Below are positions 20,281 through 32,800 of a stretch of 64,000 nt of DNA, one piece after another. The notes under the pieces are model-generated. The model had not been told where the DNA came from and ran no database searches. It saw only the letters and a list, made by a program, of their open reading frames with translations. The DNA lies in contig NC_081181.1 in NCBI RefSeq assembly GCF_029867415.1, positions 74,930,144 to 74,994,143 of the forward strand, written 5' to 3'. A program made the position numbers and the translations under genes. Source of the DNA: Vicia villosa (lineage: Eukaryota > Streptophyta > Magnoliopsida > Fabales > Fabaceae). Within the stretch, counting starts at the first letter, position 1; each line of letters starts with the position of its first letter.

Positions 20281-20800
20281 AGTCACCCTTCGGATGTGTC
20301 TCTTTTTGAAGTCTAACTGAGGTTAGCAAATTAGGATCGGATTCCCCTTCGGTTGGTTTCATCCTTTATCGAGTCACCCTTCGGCTGTGTCTCTTTTTAA
20401 AGTCTAACTAAGGTTAGCAGTTTGGTAGAGTCATCTACGGATGGTTTCTTCCTTGTGGAGCCACGCTACGGTTGTGTCTCTTTTTCAAAGTCTAACTAAG
20501 GTTAGCAGTTTGGTAGAGTCGTCTACGGATGGTTTCTTCCTTGTGGAGCCACGCTATGGTTGTGTCTCTTTTTCAAAGTCTAACTAAGGTTAGCAATTTG
20601 GTAGAGTCGTCTAAGGATGGTTTCTTCCTTGTCGAGCCACGCTACGGTTGTGTCTCTTTTTCAAAGTCTAACTAAGGTTAGCAATTTAGTAGATTCATCT
20701 ACGGATGGTCTCTTGTTGAGCCCCTTTACAGTTATGTTTCTTTCAAGTCTAACTAAGGTTAGAAATTTGTTTGAGATCCACCTTCGGCTGGTATTCTTTG
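20281..20800 (+). repeat. 88-bp tandem repeat at the 3' end of the C UTR
   Basis: About 5.5 units beginning agtctaactaaggttag, with starts near 20,310, 20,401, 20,489, 20,577 and 20,665, then a shorter one at 20,746. Every unit has CTAAC-TAAG-GTTAG, a GAG-n-CAC...GTG-n-CTC arm pair with a cttcgg or ctacgg loop, and a further pair around ctacgg. The array lies 140 bp before the LTR. Confidence 0.9.
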
Positions 20801-20928
20801 ATAATACTCGATACTTTTTGCTGTACCACGGAATGCAAATTTTGATGGTACTTGCGGGGTATTCCATCCACTCGCACCTCAAATGTCCAAAACCCAGGAT
20901 GTTTATACATTCAGGTCCAAGAAGATTG

Positions 20929-20940
20929 AATAGGGGCAGC
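20929..20940 (+). other. Polypurine-like tract before the C 3' LTR
   Basis: The bases aataggggcagc directly precede the LTR start TGTTGCACCCC. This is where plus-strand DNA synthesis would be primed. It is short and not pure purine. Confidence 0.65.
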
Positions 20941-23086
20941 TGTTGCACCCCAAAATTTGCCCACATATTTATTCCCCAACTGGCTTTCATATCACATTCA
21001 TATGCATACCTCATCTAGGCCACTCATCCATTACATTCATTCATATCATGGTTACTATTCAAAAATTGATAAGAAAAGAGCTTCTGCAGAAGAAATTCCT
21101 AATAAAAAATAAGAGAAGATTTGAAGTCTGATTGTATGACATCATTCCCATTGAAATCCTCCTAAAATCAGGGTTTCATCGTCTCCAAGCCAAAGCTTTG
21201 ATTAAAAGATACAATCCTCAAGTTCCTCAAGCTTTCCAAGTTAGGGTTTTGACCAAAGTCAACCCTGTTGACTTATTGGTCAAAATTTAATCAGAAGATG
21301 ATTTTTGGGTATGAAGTATGGTTTCCTTGAAGAAATATATTCATCGAAGCTTCTTTGGTTGAAAACTGATTGAGAATTGGATCAGAAACTGATTAATCGG
21401 GAAATTCATCTGGAATCGGAAAAATTAAGAAAAGCTGACTTTTTGGTCAAAGTCAAGGTCAACTGTCAAATATTGACTTCTGATGGGAAAATCGCTCAAA
21501 GAAAGTCAAAGAAATAAATAAAATCAGAAAATTATCAAAGTTACCAAAATTGGAAAATTAGTTGAAAATGGGAAATTACCAAAAATAGAAAGTTTGAGGA
21601 CTTAGTGAAAATATGGAGAATTTGAGAATGGATGAGAAGCCCGCTTCACTATCATTTTACACATTCCAAAAGGATTTATTTCAAGAAAATTTTAACATCA
21701 TAGTTGTTGATTTCATGGAGATCCACAACTTTGTAGTTGAAGGTTTCTTCATTAGAAGCAAGGATAAAAAGATACAAAGCTATGAAGTTGGAAGGTTCCA
21801 AGTTATCCAAGACAAGTAGCTGGGCAAAAAATTTGGGCATGACGCGAGCATTTGATCAAACATTTTGTGTGCCATTTTTGAAGTTAATTTCAGAGAAGTA
21901 AAAGCATCACATGGAGTCAATTCCAATTTCATCATACTCTATTCCATGCTCCTTATACAATGAGCCAAAAAACATTGATTTTGGTGGTGTGGTTGAAAAA
22001 ATATAGGGCTCCAAAGTCATTCCCTTGCAACTGTACTTGGCTGGCCCTTTGGGTTAGGGCACGTGCATGCATTTCATCAAACATGTGGCGTGTCACATTC
22101 AAGCCCAACTTTAGAGATCTACGAGCATTCCCTTGACTCAAACTTCACACCAAGCTACTCTATCCTATGGCCTCTATCCAACGGGCTCAATGTCATTAAT
22201 TTTGGTGATATGTTTGTCAAAATATGGAGCCTTAAAGTAGGTTGCTTGAAGGTGTAAAGAAGCTATGGGCATGATGCAATTTTTGGCCACACGAGTCGGT
22301 GATGATCATGTAACTTTAGGGCTCACTTTCATGCATCTAGGAGCCTCGTCACTCAATCTTTCCAATACAAAACATGTTGTATCATGAGTCCTCTTTGCTA
22401 CGAATCCAAGAGCAAAACATTCGTGGTGGAGGTTGGAAAATTAGAGAACCTTAAAGTGGAAAGCTCAGGATTATTGAATTGGCAAGCATTGGTTCGATGG
22501 GGCGGCAGTATGGCATATACCATCATCATTTCAAAATCCCTCGTTACAGTGAAAGTGAGTCAAGTATCGGTCCATGGAAGAAGCTATATGCATGATAAGT
22601 GTGCCTCTTAAACACTGAAGTCATATGACGTACTGAGTTGAAAAGAAAACAAACTATTGCTCGAAGAGATTGATGGCTGCAACATTTCCAATTTGGTCCT
22701 ATCCATCGACTTGCCGTAGCCTCGTATCAATCCATATCATTCCTGAAACTCATCGACATCAATGGCATGCTATCATAACTCTTTTTTATCATAAATCTGA
22801 ATCAAGTAAGGGTCTGTGGAGTTTATTGCATGCACGCGAAGCCAACACTATGAACCTGAGTCATACGATATTGGCACGATGGTTTGGTATCAAAAATGCA
22901 AAGTTGATGGACAGGATGCAACACGATACGCCATGGGCACAACAAATTGCACCGTCATGCGCATAGAAGGAATTGATTACCACAAGTGTATAAGAGAGAG
23001 CATACTCCAAGTGAAAATGGACTGGCATGGTGAATTTAAAACAGAAGCGCTCAGCTACAAACCACACCATAACAATACACTCACCA

Positions 23087-23093
23087 TATAAAT
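23087..23093 (+). promoter_or_regulatory. TATA box of the C LTR
   Basis: ATATAAAT preceded by caccaca-rich sequence and followed by a CT-rich start region, as in plant promoters. About 2.15 kb into the LTR. Confidence 0.6.
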
Positions 23094-25028
23094 GTCAAAA
23101 CCTTCACAATTCACACCACACGCTTTCACTTTCATTTCCTCAATCTTCACATTCTTCTCCATCATTCTCTTCTCTCATTCTCTCATTATTCTCTCCCACT
23201 TCTCTATCCATAAAAACTCCTAACAAACTTCCAACCACCACACCAATCTTCATCTTCTCTTTCAAAGCTTCACCACCTCCATAACCGTTTTTCGCAACCG
23301 TACCTCCATTATCGGTCATCACCTTCACCACCTTCGTTAATCAATATCATCATCAATCATCTTCAATATTCAAATCATAATCATCGTCGCGATACGGTAT
23401 AATCATCACCAACTTCATTCTCTTCATGTAACACACAAATGGTTATGGTTTCTTGAGGAAGAAATTTCGGTTACGTATTTCTTCCAAGTGTTCATCACTT
23501 CCGGTATCCACCTCCAAGATTCAAGAGGAGTTTGAGTTTATTTCTCAGTCTGTTATAGAGGCATCGTACACGTGTCCTGATCCGAACGCGAAGAGTAAAG
23601 GTTTTTCAAAGATCCTCGTTCGATATTCACAACAGGTAAGTTCTCGTAAACCTTTCTCAGCATGATAGAAATATGTATAGGGGATGTGCATTTGTCACGC
23701 TCTTGCTTGATTTTTGGGTTCGGATCTACTTTTGTGCTTTGATTTCATGGTGTTAGCGTTCGTTTCACTTGAAATGGATATCGTATGTGGAATCGGAGAG
23801 AAATTCCGAGGGGAGAGAGGGTCTTGCTTTTTGTTTCCGACGTTGGTGGTTGTTGGCTCCGCCGTGGATGGCAGCCCGATCCGCCGGAGAAGAAGATGCT
23901 TGTTGCGTCACTGTTCACGTGAGAAGCATGCTACGTTCTCATATTTTTGTTTTCAATTATTAATTATGGAATGACACGTGTTGCATCATAATTGGCCCAT
24001 GGATGTATTTTTGTCCTTTTGTAACTTAAGTGTTAGTTGACCTATTGATAATTTTGCTAATTGTTTCAATATGTGTAGGTCACATTTTTACTTATTTTAA
24101 TAATGCATGTGATGAATAAAAATGAGAAATAAAAAAGGTATTGGACTAAGACTGGTAACTGGGCCTGGCGCGTTGCTTCCCACACCCCTAACACTGGGCC
24201 CAAAACGTGTAACACTTAGAGCCAGTGCATTTCCCTTTTACTTTTTCACCCCTTGGTAGACAGATTTTTGTTTTACTTGCAATTTTATTTTCTCTTTAAC
24301 TCTTACTAGTTTTAACTGAGATAAAAATAAATAAAAATATGATTTAGGTAGTTTCATGTGTGTAGATACTTTTTGTATTTTTTATAGATTTTTAGAATTT
24401 AGTTTACTATTTTTAATAAATCTTTTCTTCACATATGTTCATTTCCTTTCTATGTTTGCTATGTTTTACAAAATAATTTGTTTAAGTGCCTTAGGAGTCG
24501 AATCTAATTGCCAATTTTTGTGTGATTTCAGTAGACTAATACATGATAATGTGTACAAAAATGAAGTTCCAATTCCTTGTTTTGGTTAGGTTTTTGCTTA
24601 GGGTTTTAGACCCGATTAGTGTGTGTTTCTAATTGACGTTTGTGTTGATTTGTGCTCATAAGGTGCCATGAACTTTTGTAATTAATTTGGATCCTTTTTG
24701 TACATATAATTAGGGATGTTTAGAGGTCCTAAAACCTGAAGTAGAATTTTAAATCACTTTTCTTCTATTTTTACTTGAATTTTTCTTTTTATATGTACAT
24801 AATTGCTTCGTTTAGTATTTCCTTGTGAATAATTTCATTTTGATTGACATAGGGATAGAACTTCATCCTTGTATATCCCCTTTAGATTTTAGTTTAGATC
24901 TTAAATAGGATTTAGAATAACAATTAGGCTAGAAAATAGGTTAGTCCCCCCTTTTTTCATTCTTTTTCTTTTCAACTTTAAAACACTAATAAATAAAGAG
25001 GCGAATCACATTAAGAAAGTGATAGAGA

Positions 25029-25290
25029 AATGAGTGGGATTAATTCCCTAATCTGTTTCTCAATCACTTAGTGGCATAGAAATGAGTGGGATTCATTCCC
25101 TAATCTGTTTCTCGTTCACTACTTAATGGGAGAGAAATGAGTGGGATTCATTCCCTAATCTGTTTCTTGAACATTAATTAATGGGATAGAAATGAGTGGG
25201 ATTCATTCCCTAATCTCTTTCTTGAACATTATATATGGGATAGAAGTGACTGGGATTTATTCCCTAATCTGCTCCTCGATCATTATACAT
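25029..25290 (+). repeat. GGGATTCATTCCC hairpin units in U5 of C
   Basis: Five copies of tGGGATTnATTCCCTAATCT, near 25,035, 25,087, 25,142, 25,197 and 25,251, with a period of 52-55 bp. Each can form a GGGA/TCCC stem with a 5-base loop. The place in the LTR is the same as that of the unrelated CCCTTAAGCAAGGG units in A. Confidence 0.85.
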
Positions 25291-25907
25291 TTTTATGTGA
25301 TTCAAATAGCAAGGTAAATCCCCTTAAAAAATACCCAACCAAAAACACTTAAAACACTTAATAAAGGCTCGAATTAAAACAAAGTAATGAAGTGGTGCGA
25401 AACCTTGTATTGGGTTTTGCTCATCATGTAGTTACATAAAAAACATAAACCCAATTCATTCTGCTGCTAAGAACAAGTTAAGTCCATTTCAAAATTAGGC
25501 GTATAAGTCTCCAAAGGTCGAGCATCGTGGATTGTGACCTTAACCTCTGTTCAACTAAAAAACACAAAACAAATGGAAACTATGGAGCCGAACTACGGTT
25601 GCTCTGATTCCTGAAAAGGATACGTAGGCATTGGGTCGCAGGGCCTAAGCGAGCACACTTGTAAATAATTCCTTCTTTTCCCCGTATTTCTTTTGCATGC
25701 ATTCGCATTTAGGTTTTAGACATTAGACACCCTTTAGATAGAAACAAACATAGGTGGATACCATCGAGTACGATGGGCGTGAGGGGTGCTAGCACCTTCC
25801 CCTTGCGTAACCGACTCCCGTGCCTAGATTCTCTGGTCGAAAGACCTTGTTCTTATTCTGAGTTAGGTTTCCTGGTATTCCTTTCCCTTATGGGATAAAT
25901 ATATTAG

Positions 25908-25918
25908 TGGCGACTCTG
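25908..25918 (+). other. Partial PBS copy inside U5 of C
   Basis: TGGCGACTCTG, identical to the first 11 bases of the Ogre PBS, 23 bases before the LTR end. Same arrangement as in A. Confidence 0.85.
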
Positions 25919-25941
25919 ATCTATTTTTCGCGGTAGCGACA

Positions 25942-26130
25942 GCCATATATCCATAACTTTTGCGTAAACTACCCCTTTCGGGTTTTAAGCCTACCGGGAT
26001 TGATTATATATTTTTATGTCTCTAATTTTTTCCTGAATCGCCCTTTAGGTTTTCGATCCACCGAGACGCTCTTTTTTTCCTAAGCTGCTCTTTGCGAGTT
26101 TTCAACTTAGCGAGCTGTTCTTTTTTTTAT
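25942..26130 (-). other. Start of the 3' UTR of element B, with GNRA-like mini-hairpins
   Basis: After the pol stop the minus strand holds three degenerate units of about 60 bp. Each contains a short hairpin: CTC-gcaaa-GAG (26,098-26,088), CC-taaa-GG (26,049-26,042) and CCC-gaaa-GGG (25,982-25,973). The loops resemble GNRA-type loops. C interrupts the region at 25,942. Confidence 0.65.
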
Positions 26131-29100
26131 TTAGGCGAAGTATTTCTTGACTGCGTCGACGTTCACAGGACGGGTGAATTCCTCTCCATCCATAGTCGTG
26201 AGTATTAAGGCACCTCCCGAGAAAGCTCTCTTGACCACGTATGGGCCGTCATAATTGGGAGTCCATTTCCCTCTCGAATTTGTGAGAAAAGATTGAATCT
26301 TTTTGAGTACAAGGTCGCCTTCTTTGATTGTGCGAGGTCAGACCTCTTTGTCGAAAGCTCTCTTCATTCTTTGTTGAGATAGCTGTCCGTGGCATAAAGC
26401 TGTCATGCGCTTTTCTTCGATTAAGTTCAATTCATCGAATCTGCTTTGACACCACTCGGCTTCTATTAATTTTGCTTCCATCAAGACTCTCATTGATGGG
26501 ATCTCAACCTCTATGGGTAGGACTGCCTCCATGCCATATACGAGGGAGAAAGGAGTTGCTCCAGTTGAAGTTAGTACAGATGTACGGTAACCATGAAGAG
26601 CAAACGAGAGCATTTCATGCCAATCTTTGTAAGTGATGACCATTTTCTGAATGATTTTCTTGATGTTTTTGTTAGCTGCTTCTACAGCTCCATTCATCTT
26701 TGGTCTGTAAGGAGATGAGTTGTGATGTTCAATCTTGAATTCTTCACAAAGTTCCTTCATCATTTTTTTATTGAAATTTGACCCATTGTCAGTGATTATC
26801 CTGCTAGGAATGCCGTAGCGACATATGATGTGATTCTTGATAAACCTGACGACAACTTGCCTTGTGACGTTTGCATACGAAGCTGCTTCGACCCACTTGG
26901 TGAAATAGTCTATGGCTACCAAGATGAAGCGATGTCTGTTGGACGCTTTTGGCTCGATCATTCCAATCATGTCGATTCCCCACATGGAGAAAGGCCAAGG
27001 GGAAGAGTTTATATTGAGAAGAGATGGTGGCACATGAATTCTATCGGCGTAGATCTGGCATTTGTGACACCTTTTTGCATACTGGTAGCAATCTGACTCC
27101 ATTGTCAGCCAATAATATCCTGCTCTCAGTATTTTCCTTGTCATGGTGTGTCCATTGGTGTGAGTACCAAATGAACCTTCATGTATTTCCCTCATGAGTG
27201 TTTCTGCTTCTTTCTTGTCAACGCATCTGAGCAGAACCATGTCGAAATTTCTCTTGTACAAAACATCTTCATTTAGGAAGAATCTGCCAGCTAACTTTCT
27301 CAAAGTTTTTCTATCTTTCTTTGATGCCCCAAGAGGGTACTCTTGTCTTTGAAGAAAGTTTTTGATGTCGTGATACCACGGTTTGTCGTCGATGATTGCT
27401 TCTACTGTGAACACATGAGCGGGTCTATCTAGGCACATAACATCGATCTGAGGAATGTCGTTGCAATGATTTATCCTAATCATGGAAGAGAGTGTGGCTA
27501 ATGCATCAGCCAAGTTACTTTCTTCACGAGGAATGTGATGAAAATCTACCCTATCGATGAATGGCAACAATCTTCTCGCGTAGTCTTTGTAAGGGATTAG
27601 CCCAGGTTGGCGTGTTTCCCATTCTCCTTTGATTTGATTGATGACCAAAGCAGAATCTCCGTATACATCCAAGTGTTTGATTTTTAGATCCACGGCTTCT
27701 TCGAGACCCATGATGCAAGCTTCATACTCGGCCTCATTGTTTGTGCATTTGAAAGTTAATCTGGCAGTAAATGGAATATGGGTACCTCGAGGGGTAACAA
27801 TGATTGCCCCAATTCCTCGTCCAAAAGCATTGACAACTCCGTCAAAGATTAAGCCCCATTGGGATCCTATCTCAGGCCCTTCGTCTGGTAGCGGCTCGTC
27901 GTAATCTTTCATCTTGAGGTACATAACGTCCTCGTCTGGAAATTCAAAACTGATTGATTCATGACTATTGAGTGGGTGGTGAGCCAGGTGCTCAGCTAGG
28001 ATACTTCCCTTCACGGCTTTCTGTGCGTGATACTCCATGTCATATTCTGATAACAGCATCTGCCAACGGGAAATTCTCCCGGTTAAAGCAGGCTTCTCAA
28101 AGATGTACTTGATTGGATCCATATGGGAGATCAAACAAGTAGTATGTCGAATCATGTACTGGCGGAGACGCTTGGCAGCTCAGGCCAAAGCACAACAGGT
28201 TTTCTCGAGCACGGAGTAGCGGGATTCACAGTCAGTGAATTTCTTGCTCAGGTAGTAGATGGCATGCTCTTTTCTCTTTGTCTCGTCTTGCTGTCCAAGG
28301 ACACAACCCATGAAATCTTCTAAGACGGTTAAGTACATTATCAAAGGTCTTCCTTCCACTGGAGGAGACAAAATGGGTGGTTCGAGCAGATATTCTTTAA
28401 TGTTGTCGAACGCTTTCTGACAATCGTCTGTACAGACGCAACTTTGATTTTTCTGTAGAAGTTTGAAAATGGGAGCACAAGTTGCAGTCATGAGATATAT
28501 GAATCTCGAGATGTAATTCAGACGTCCAAGAAATCCTCTAACTTGTTTCTCGGTTCTGGGTGAAGGCATTTCTTGAATTGCCTTGACTTTGTTTGGATCC
28601 ACTTGAATTCCTCGTTTGCTGACGATGAAACCAAGGAGTTTTCTTGAGTAGACACCAAAGATACACTTGTTGGGGTTCAGACGAAGCTGAAACTTCCGTA
28701 AGCATTGAAATAATTTTGTCAGATTCTGTATGTGATCTTCCTCATTTTCTGACTTGGCAATCATGTCATCCACATAGACTTCCACTTCCTTCTGCATCAT
28801 GTCGTATAAAAGTGTAGTCATGGCTCTTTGATAAGTTTCCCCTGCGTTCTTTAGTCCAAAAGGCATAACGCGATAGCAGAACGTGCCCTAGGGGGTGATG
28901 AAAGTTGTTTTCTCCATGTCTTCAGGTGCCATTTTGATTTGGTTGTATCCCAAAAATCCGTCCATGAATGAGAAAACTTTGGATTTTGTTGTACTGTCAA
29001 CCAACATGTCAATATGTGGTAAATGGAAATCATCCTTAGGGATAGCTTTGTTCAAATCTCTGTAGTCGACGCACATGCGGACTTTTCCGTCTTTCTTAGG

Positions 29101-29574
29101 AACGGGAACAATGTTAGCTAACCACTGAGGGTATTCTGAAGTGACGAGGAAACCAGCATTGATTTACTTTTGAACTTCCTCTTTGATTTTCATAGCCATC
29201 TCCGGATGAGTTCTTCTCAATTTCTGCTTGACCGGAGGGCACTCTGCTTTTAATGGTAAGTGATGCTCCACTATACTGGTATCCAACCCTGGCATATCCT
29301 GATAAGACCAAGCGAAGACATCTGAGAATTCTCTGAGCAGCTGTATCAAACTCTTTCTGATCTATGAACTGATTTTCTTTTTCCATCGGAACCAAGGTTA
29401 ATGATCTCTAGAGGCTCATTGTATGGCTGAATGGCCTCTTCCTTTTGTTGAAGTAACCGAGAAATTTCCTTTGATATTTCTTCGTCTTCTTCTTCCTCTG
29501 CCTCGAATACAGGAAACCCAAAGCTTGGAGAAGTCATGCGGTCGTATGTTTCAACAGGGTGTTTTATGATTAAT
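26131..29574 (-). pseudogene. pol: Pol of element B: RT, two RNase H domains, integrase, with stops
   Basis: Starts after a gcag acceptor-like site (29,575). Reverse transcriptase with intact YVDD (about 28,775), RNase H, the second archaeal-type RNase H (WGLIFDGVV...NNEAEYEACIMG), the integrase HHCC finger and an intact-looking DDE core (GIDMIGMI, ITDNGSN, MNGAVEAANKN) are all recognisable, followed by a tail ending in a TAA at 26,131. In-frame stops lie at 29,164, 28,888, 28,180 and 26,338, and the frame changes at about 29,350-29,390. All four stops are at places where a C-to-T or G-to-A change would make them. The protein cannot be made in one piece. Confidence 0.85.
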
Positions 29575-29888
29575 CTGCATATGTGTGATAAATTTTATTT
29601 AGACAACGAGGGAAGACTCGGTGTATGCAGTTAATGGAATTTTTTTTTAGGGTGTTTTTTAGGATTACCAATTTCCGAAAAACGAAAAGGAAAAACTAAC
29701 GAAGGAACAAAATGACATTTTATTTATTGACAGCCATTTCTTGAAACAAAGACCCTATAAAACAAAACTCTATTGCTTTGGGCGAAGCAAAGAGGGACAT
29801 TTTCCTAAGAAATAGTAAAATGCAAAGCCCTATGAAACATCTCTTCACCCTGGGCTATGGTGAGAGGACAAAATAACGGTGAAAGTTC
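29575..29888 (-). other. Probable intron region of B between gag-pro and pol
   Basis: About 310 AT-rich bases between the last gag-pro frame (stop at 29,889) and the acceptor-like gcag next to 29,574, in the same position as the intron of A. The donor is not certain. Confidence 0.55.
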
Positions 29889-32800
29889 CTACTTAGGTGT
29901 GCGAACAACAGTTGAAACTTCAACAGTTGTCCAATAGTGGCGAACCCCATTGTGCACTAGGTAATCTGGAACCTTAGGCTTAAGTTGGCCTGTGGTAGGT
30001 CTTGATGTACCAACCACTGTTTTTGCAACACTCAGACGATCTTCTTCTACTTCAGCAAACTGAGTAGTGTGAGCATACCCATTTCCAAGTGGAGTATGTT
30101 GGTTATTCTTTTGAGGAAGCTTCCAATCTTTTGAATGGAGAGACTCGTTGTCAGAGACACTTTCGAGATCATCCTCTTCTGTATTTTGATCTTGCTCTTC
30201 TCCCAAGATGGCATTGACAAGGTATGTGAACTCTAAATCAGTAGCCTCGGAAGGTGACTTGGGGATATAATCCTCAATGATGACTTCGCCAGATGCTGAT
30301 GATGAATAGCAAGGGTTATATATCTCTTTTGGCTGAGTAAGTTACTCGTAATCAATGTTCCATCCAGTTGGAACAATGTCTTCAAGAGATATTTTCGAAC
30401 TTTCAGGAGCGGAGTATTTCACCATGTAGTCGAATTTCCCGCTTGGTTCTCCCAATGTGTCCCAGGTTTCTTCGGGGATAGGAGGAACTTCTTCTGATGA
30501 ACCATGACTTCTGGTGGTGAAGCTGTTAGTAGCTTCATCACTGCTTGGTTGAGTCTTACGTTCAGATCCTTTAGTTGGATAACAACAAGGTGAATCAGAC
30601 TCTGGTTGGGAGATGTATCCTGCTTCGAGAAGATAGGACATACATTCCACTTCAAAATTCTCATCGGGATCTTCCGTACCGATGGTATTGACTGTTTGTT
30701 GAACAGGTTGAAGAAAACCTCCACTGCGGAAAATTTCTTGATTTGGGAGAACTACCTCAATCCCTAGAATAGCCTTTGATGATGTTGGAAAGAATCCAAC
30801 TCCCGTTCTGTTCTTGTTGTTGGTAGGAATATCAATGTGCCCCAACCACTGGTAGTGCCATCCTTTACGACTTGGATTGCATCTTTGTATGAAGAGATAG
30901 ACGTTGTTTTCTCCTTTCCTTTTTCCTTATCCAAGGAAAGTGCTTGGAATTTAGTCCCAGTGACTTCTTTTGGTTCTATGTCGGAGAATGATGACAAGTT
31001 GCTGACGATCAAAGCTCGTTCTCCCCATACGGTTACCAATTTGTCATTTCTTATGAACTTCAGTTTCTGATGAAGTGTTGAAGTAATTGCCCCAGCCTCA
31101 TGAATCCATGGGCGACCTAGGAAACAACTGTATTATGGAGGGATATCCATAACTTGGAAAGTGATTTTGAACGTCTGAGGTCCAATAGTTATGGGAAGAT
31201 CCACTTCTCCGAAAACTGACTTTCTTGATCCATCAAGTGCTTTGACGATGACGTGAATGTCCCTTAATGGGTAATCTTTGAAGGATAATCTTGACAATGT
31301 TTATTTTGGCATGACGTTGAGAAAGGATCCATTGTTTATTAGGACTCTTGTGAGAACATCATCCATGCAGCCAACTGAGATGTGAAGTGGAAGGTTATGG
31401 TCCACTCCTTCTTCAGGAAGATCTTCATCACAAAAACTCAAATTAGTTCCTGCGGAAATGTTGGCAATGATACTGTTGAATTGTCCTACAGTAACACTTG
31501 GTTCTACGAAAGCTTGTTCCAAAACTTTCTGTAGGGCTTCCCTATGAGCTTCAGAACTCAATAGTAGGGAGAGAACAGATATCCTAGACGGTGTATGTAG
31601 CAATTGGTCTACAATGTTGAATTCACTCCTCCGGATTAATTTCAAGATCTCATCATTTTCTTTCGCTTGAATGACATTGGCCGGATGATTGTCTTGCTTA
31701 TGTGGTGTTTCTTCAGAAGGCTTTTCCATATTTTCTGTCGTTCTGTTGAAGACTCGTCCACTTCTGGTGACTCGACTAACATTAGCAATGTTAACAACAG
31801 ATGGTAATGGTATCTCCTTACCATTTTCAATGAATGTAGCGTTGTACTTATATGGTATAGCCTTGTCAGACTCATACGGTACAGGTCCTGGTAAGTAGAT
31901 GACTAATGGAGCAATTGTTGTCTTCCGGCTGTCATACTTGACTTGCATTGGTTCAACTTGATTAATTTGAGGAGACACGGTAAAGACTTCGTCATCTTCT
32001 CTGTTGGCAAGAACTGTAATGGTATTTTCATCCATTAATTTCTGAATGTCAATGCGAACGTGCAAACATCCTCGTGAATTTCTTCGACAGATTCTGCATC
32101 TACTATAAGGATGGAAATCCGTTCCAAAGTAGGCAAGTCCATTTAAAGTCTTATGGAACCTGACTACCGATCCTTCGAGATCTTCAACTTTGTAGATTTT
32201 GTATTCTCCTAGACATCCTTGAACCATGTTGACGTCGTGCTCAGTTTTGACTCGAATGTGTTGAATCCATCCTAAGTCCATTTGTTCTTGTAATGCAGCT
32301 TGAACTACAGCACATCCTTGATTATTCTTTGGACAAATTTCACATGTGAAGTAGTTGTGAGGTGGTACATGACCGTATCCAGCTTGTCTAGCGTGCATTT
32401 TGACGAGATTTTCCCCTATCTGACGAATGTCGTAGATTTGAATGACATTGGGGTGTTGATCTATCAGATTCACTGAAGCTTCTTTGTGTTGCAGTAAAGG
32501 ATTTGCTTGGACATTGGGATTAGTATCTTTGAAGGATAGCATTCCGCTCTTCACTAATCTTTGAACGTCGGCCTTGAAACTGAAACTGTTCTCAAAGTTG
32601 TGACCTGGTGCCCCTTTATGATAAGGACAAGATTGGTCAGTCTTGAACCAATGTGATGATTCATGTGCAGGATTTGGAGGATTCTTTGTCTGAATGAGTC
32701 CTTTCGCCAGTAGTGTTGGAAACAAATCCGCATAAGGCATTGGCACGAGGTCAAAAGGAGGATACCTTGGAACCCGATTGTTGTTGTAATTTGGAGGTCG

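Larger units (their letters stand above)
15250..20940 (+). other. 3' UTR of element C, built from several repeat families
   Basis: No coding sequence. The region between pol and the 3' LTR of Ogre elements is known to be hypervariable and rich in tandem repeats. Here it contains, in order: a duplicated 80-90 bp block (15,339-15,840), a little-structured stretch with A-rich runs (15,850-17,450), degenerate units of 70-80 bp (17,470-17,840), units with the core gaggaatctctc (17,840-18,040), AGGAG hairpins (18,311-18,411), a duplicated block of about 300 bp (18,960-19,130 and 19,300-19,450), a hairpin array (19,425-20,270) and an 88-bp satellite-like array (20,281-20,800). Each family is described separately. 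Confidence 0.85.
14096..25941 (+). mobile_element. Element C: non-autonomous Ogre derivative, 5' part displaced by A
   Basis: Plus-strand order: leader (14,096-14,897), short gag remnant (14,898-15,249), 3' UTR of repeats (15,250-20,940), polypurine-like end, and a 5.0 kb 3' LTR. The coding region that takes about 8 kb in A is absent, so C needed another element's proteins. Its 5' LTR and PBS must lie left of the window beyond element A. The base pairs after the LTR (25,942-25,946, gccat) are the predicted target duplication. It is inserted in the 3' UTR of B. Confidence 0.85.
20941..25941 (+). repeat. 3' LTR of element C
   Basis: Starts TGTTGCACCCCAAAATTTGCCC and ends ...CGGTAGCGACA, 5,001 bases. 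U3 runs to the TATA box at 23,087. The following transcript start region is pyrimidine-rich (23,100-23,420). The last 380 bases match the end of the A LTR on the other strand. No ORF with support is present; the short open frames near 23,700-23,970 are in the GC-rich part of R/U5 and have no recognisable product. Confidence 0.88.

Noticed and set aside
19067..20700. Possible CRISPR-like array in the repeat-rich region
   Set aside because: Units are variable, spacers are not unique of fixed length, and the context is a plant retrotransposon 3' UTR.
23714..23974. Small gene near 23,714-23,974 in the C LTR
   Set aside because: Short overlapping frames in the GC-rich part of an LTR, no homology and no conserved start; treated as non-coding.
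20941..25941. Solo LTR
   Set aside because: It is preceded by a PPT-like tract, a 3' UTR and a gag remnant in the right order, so it is the 3' LTR of element C.
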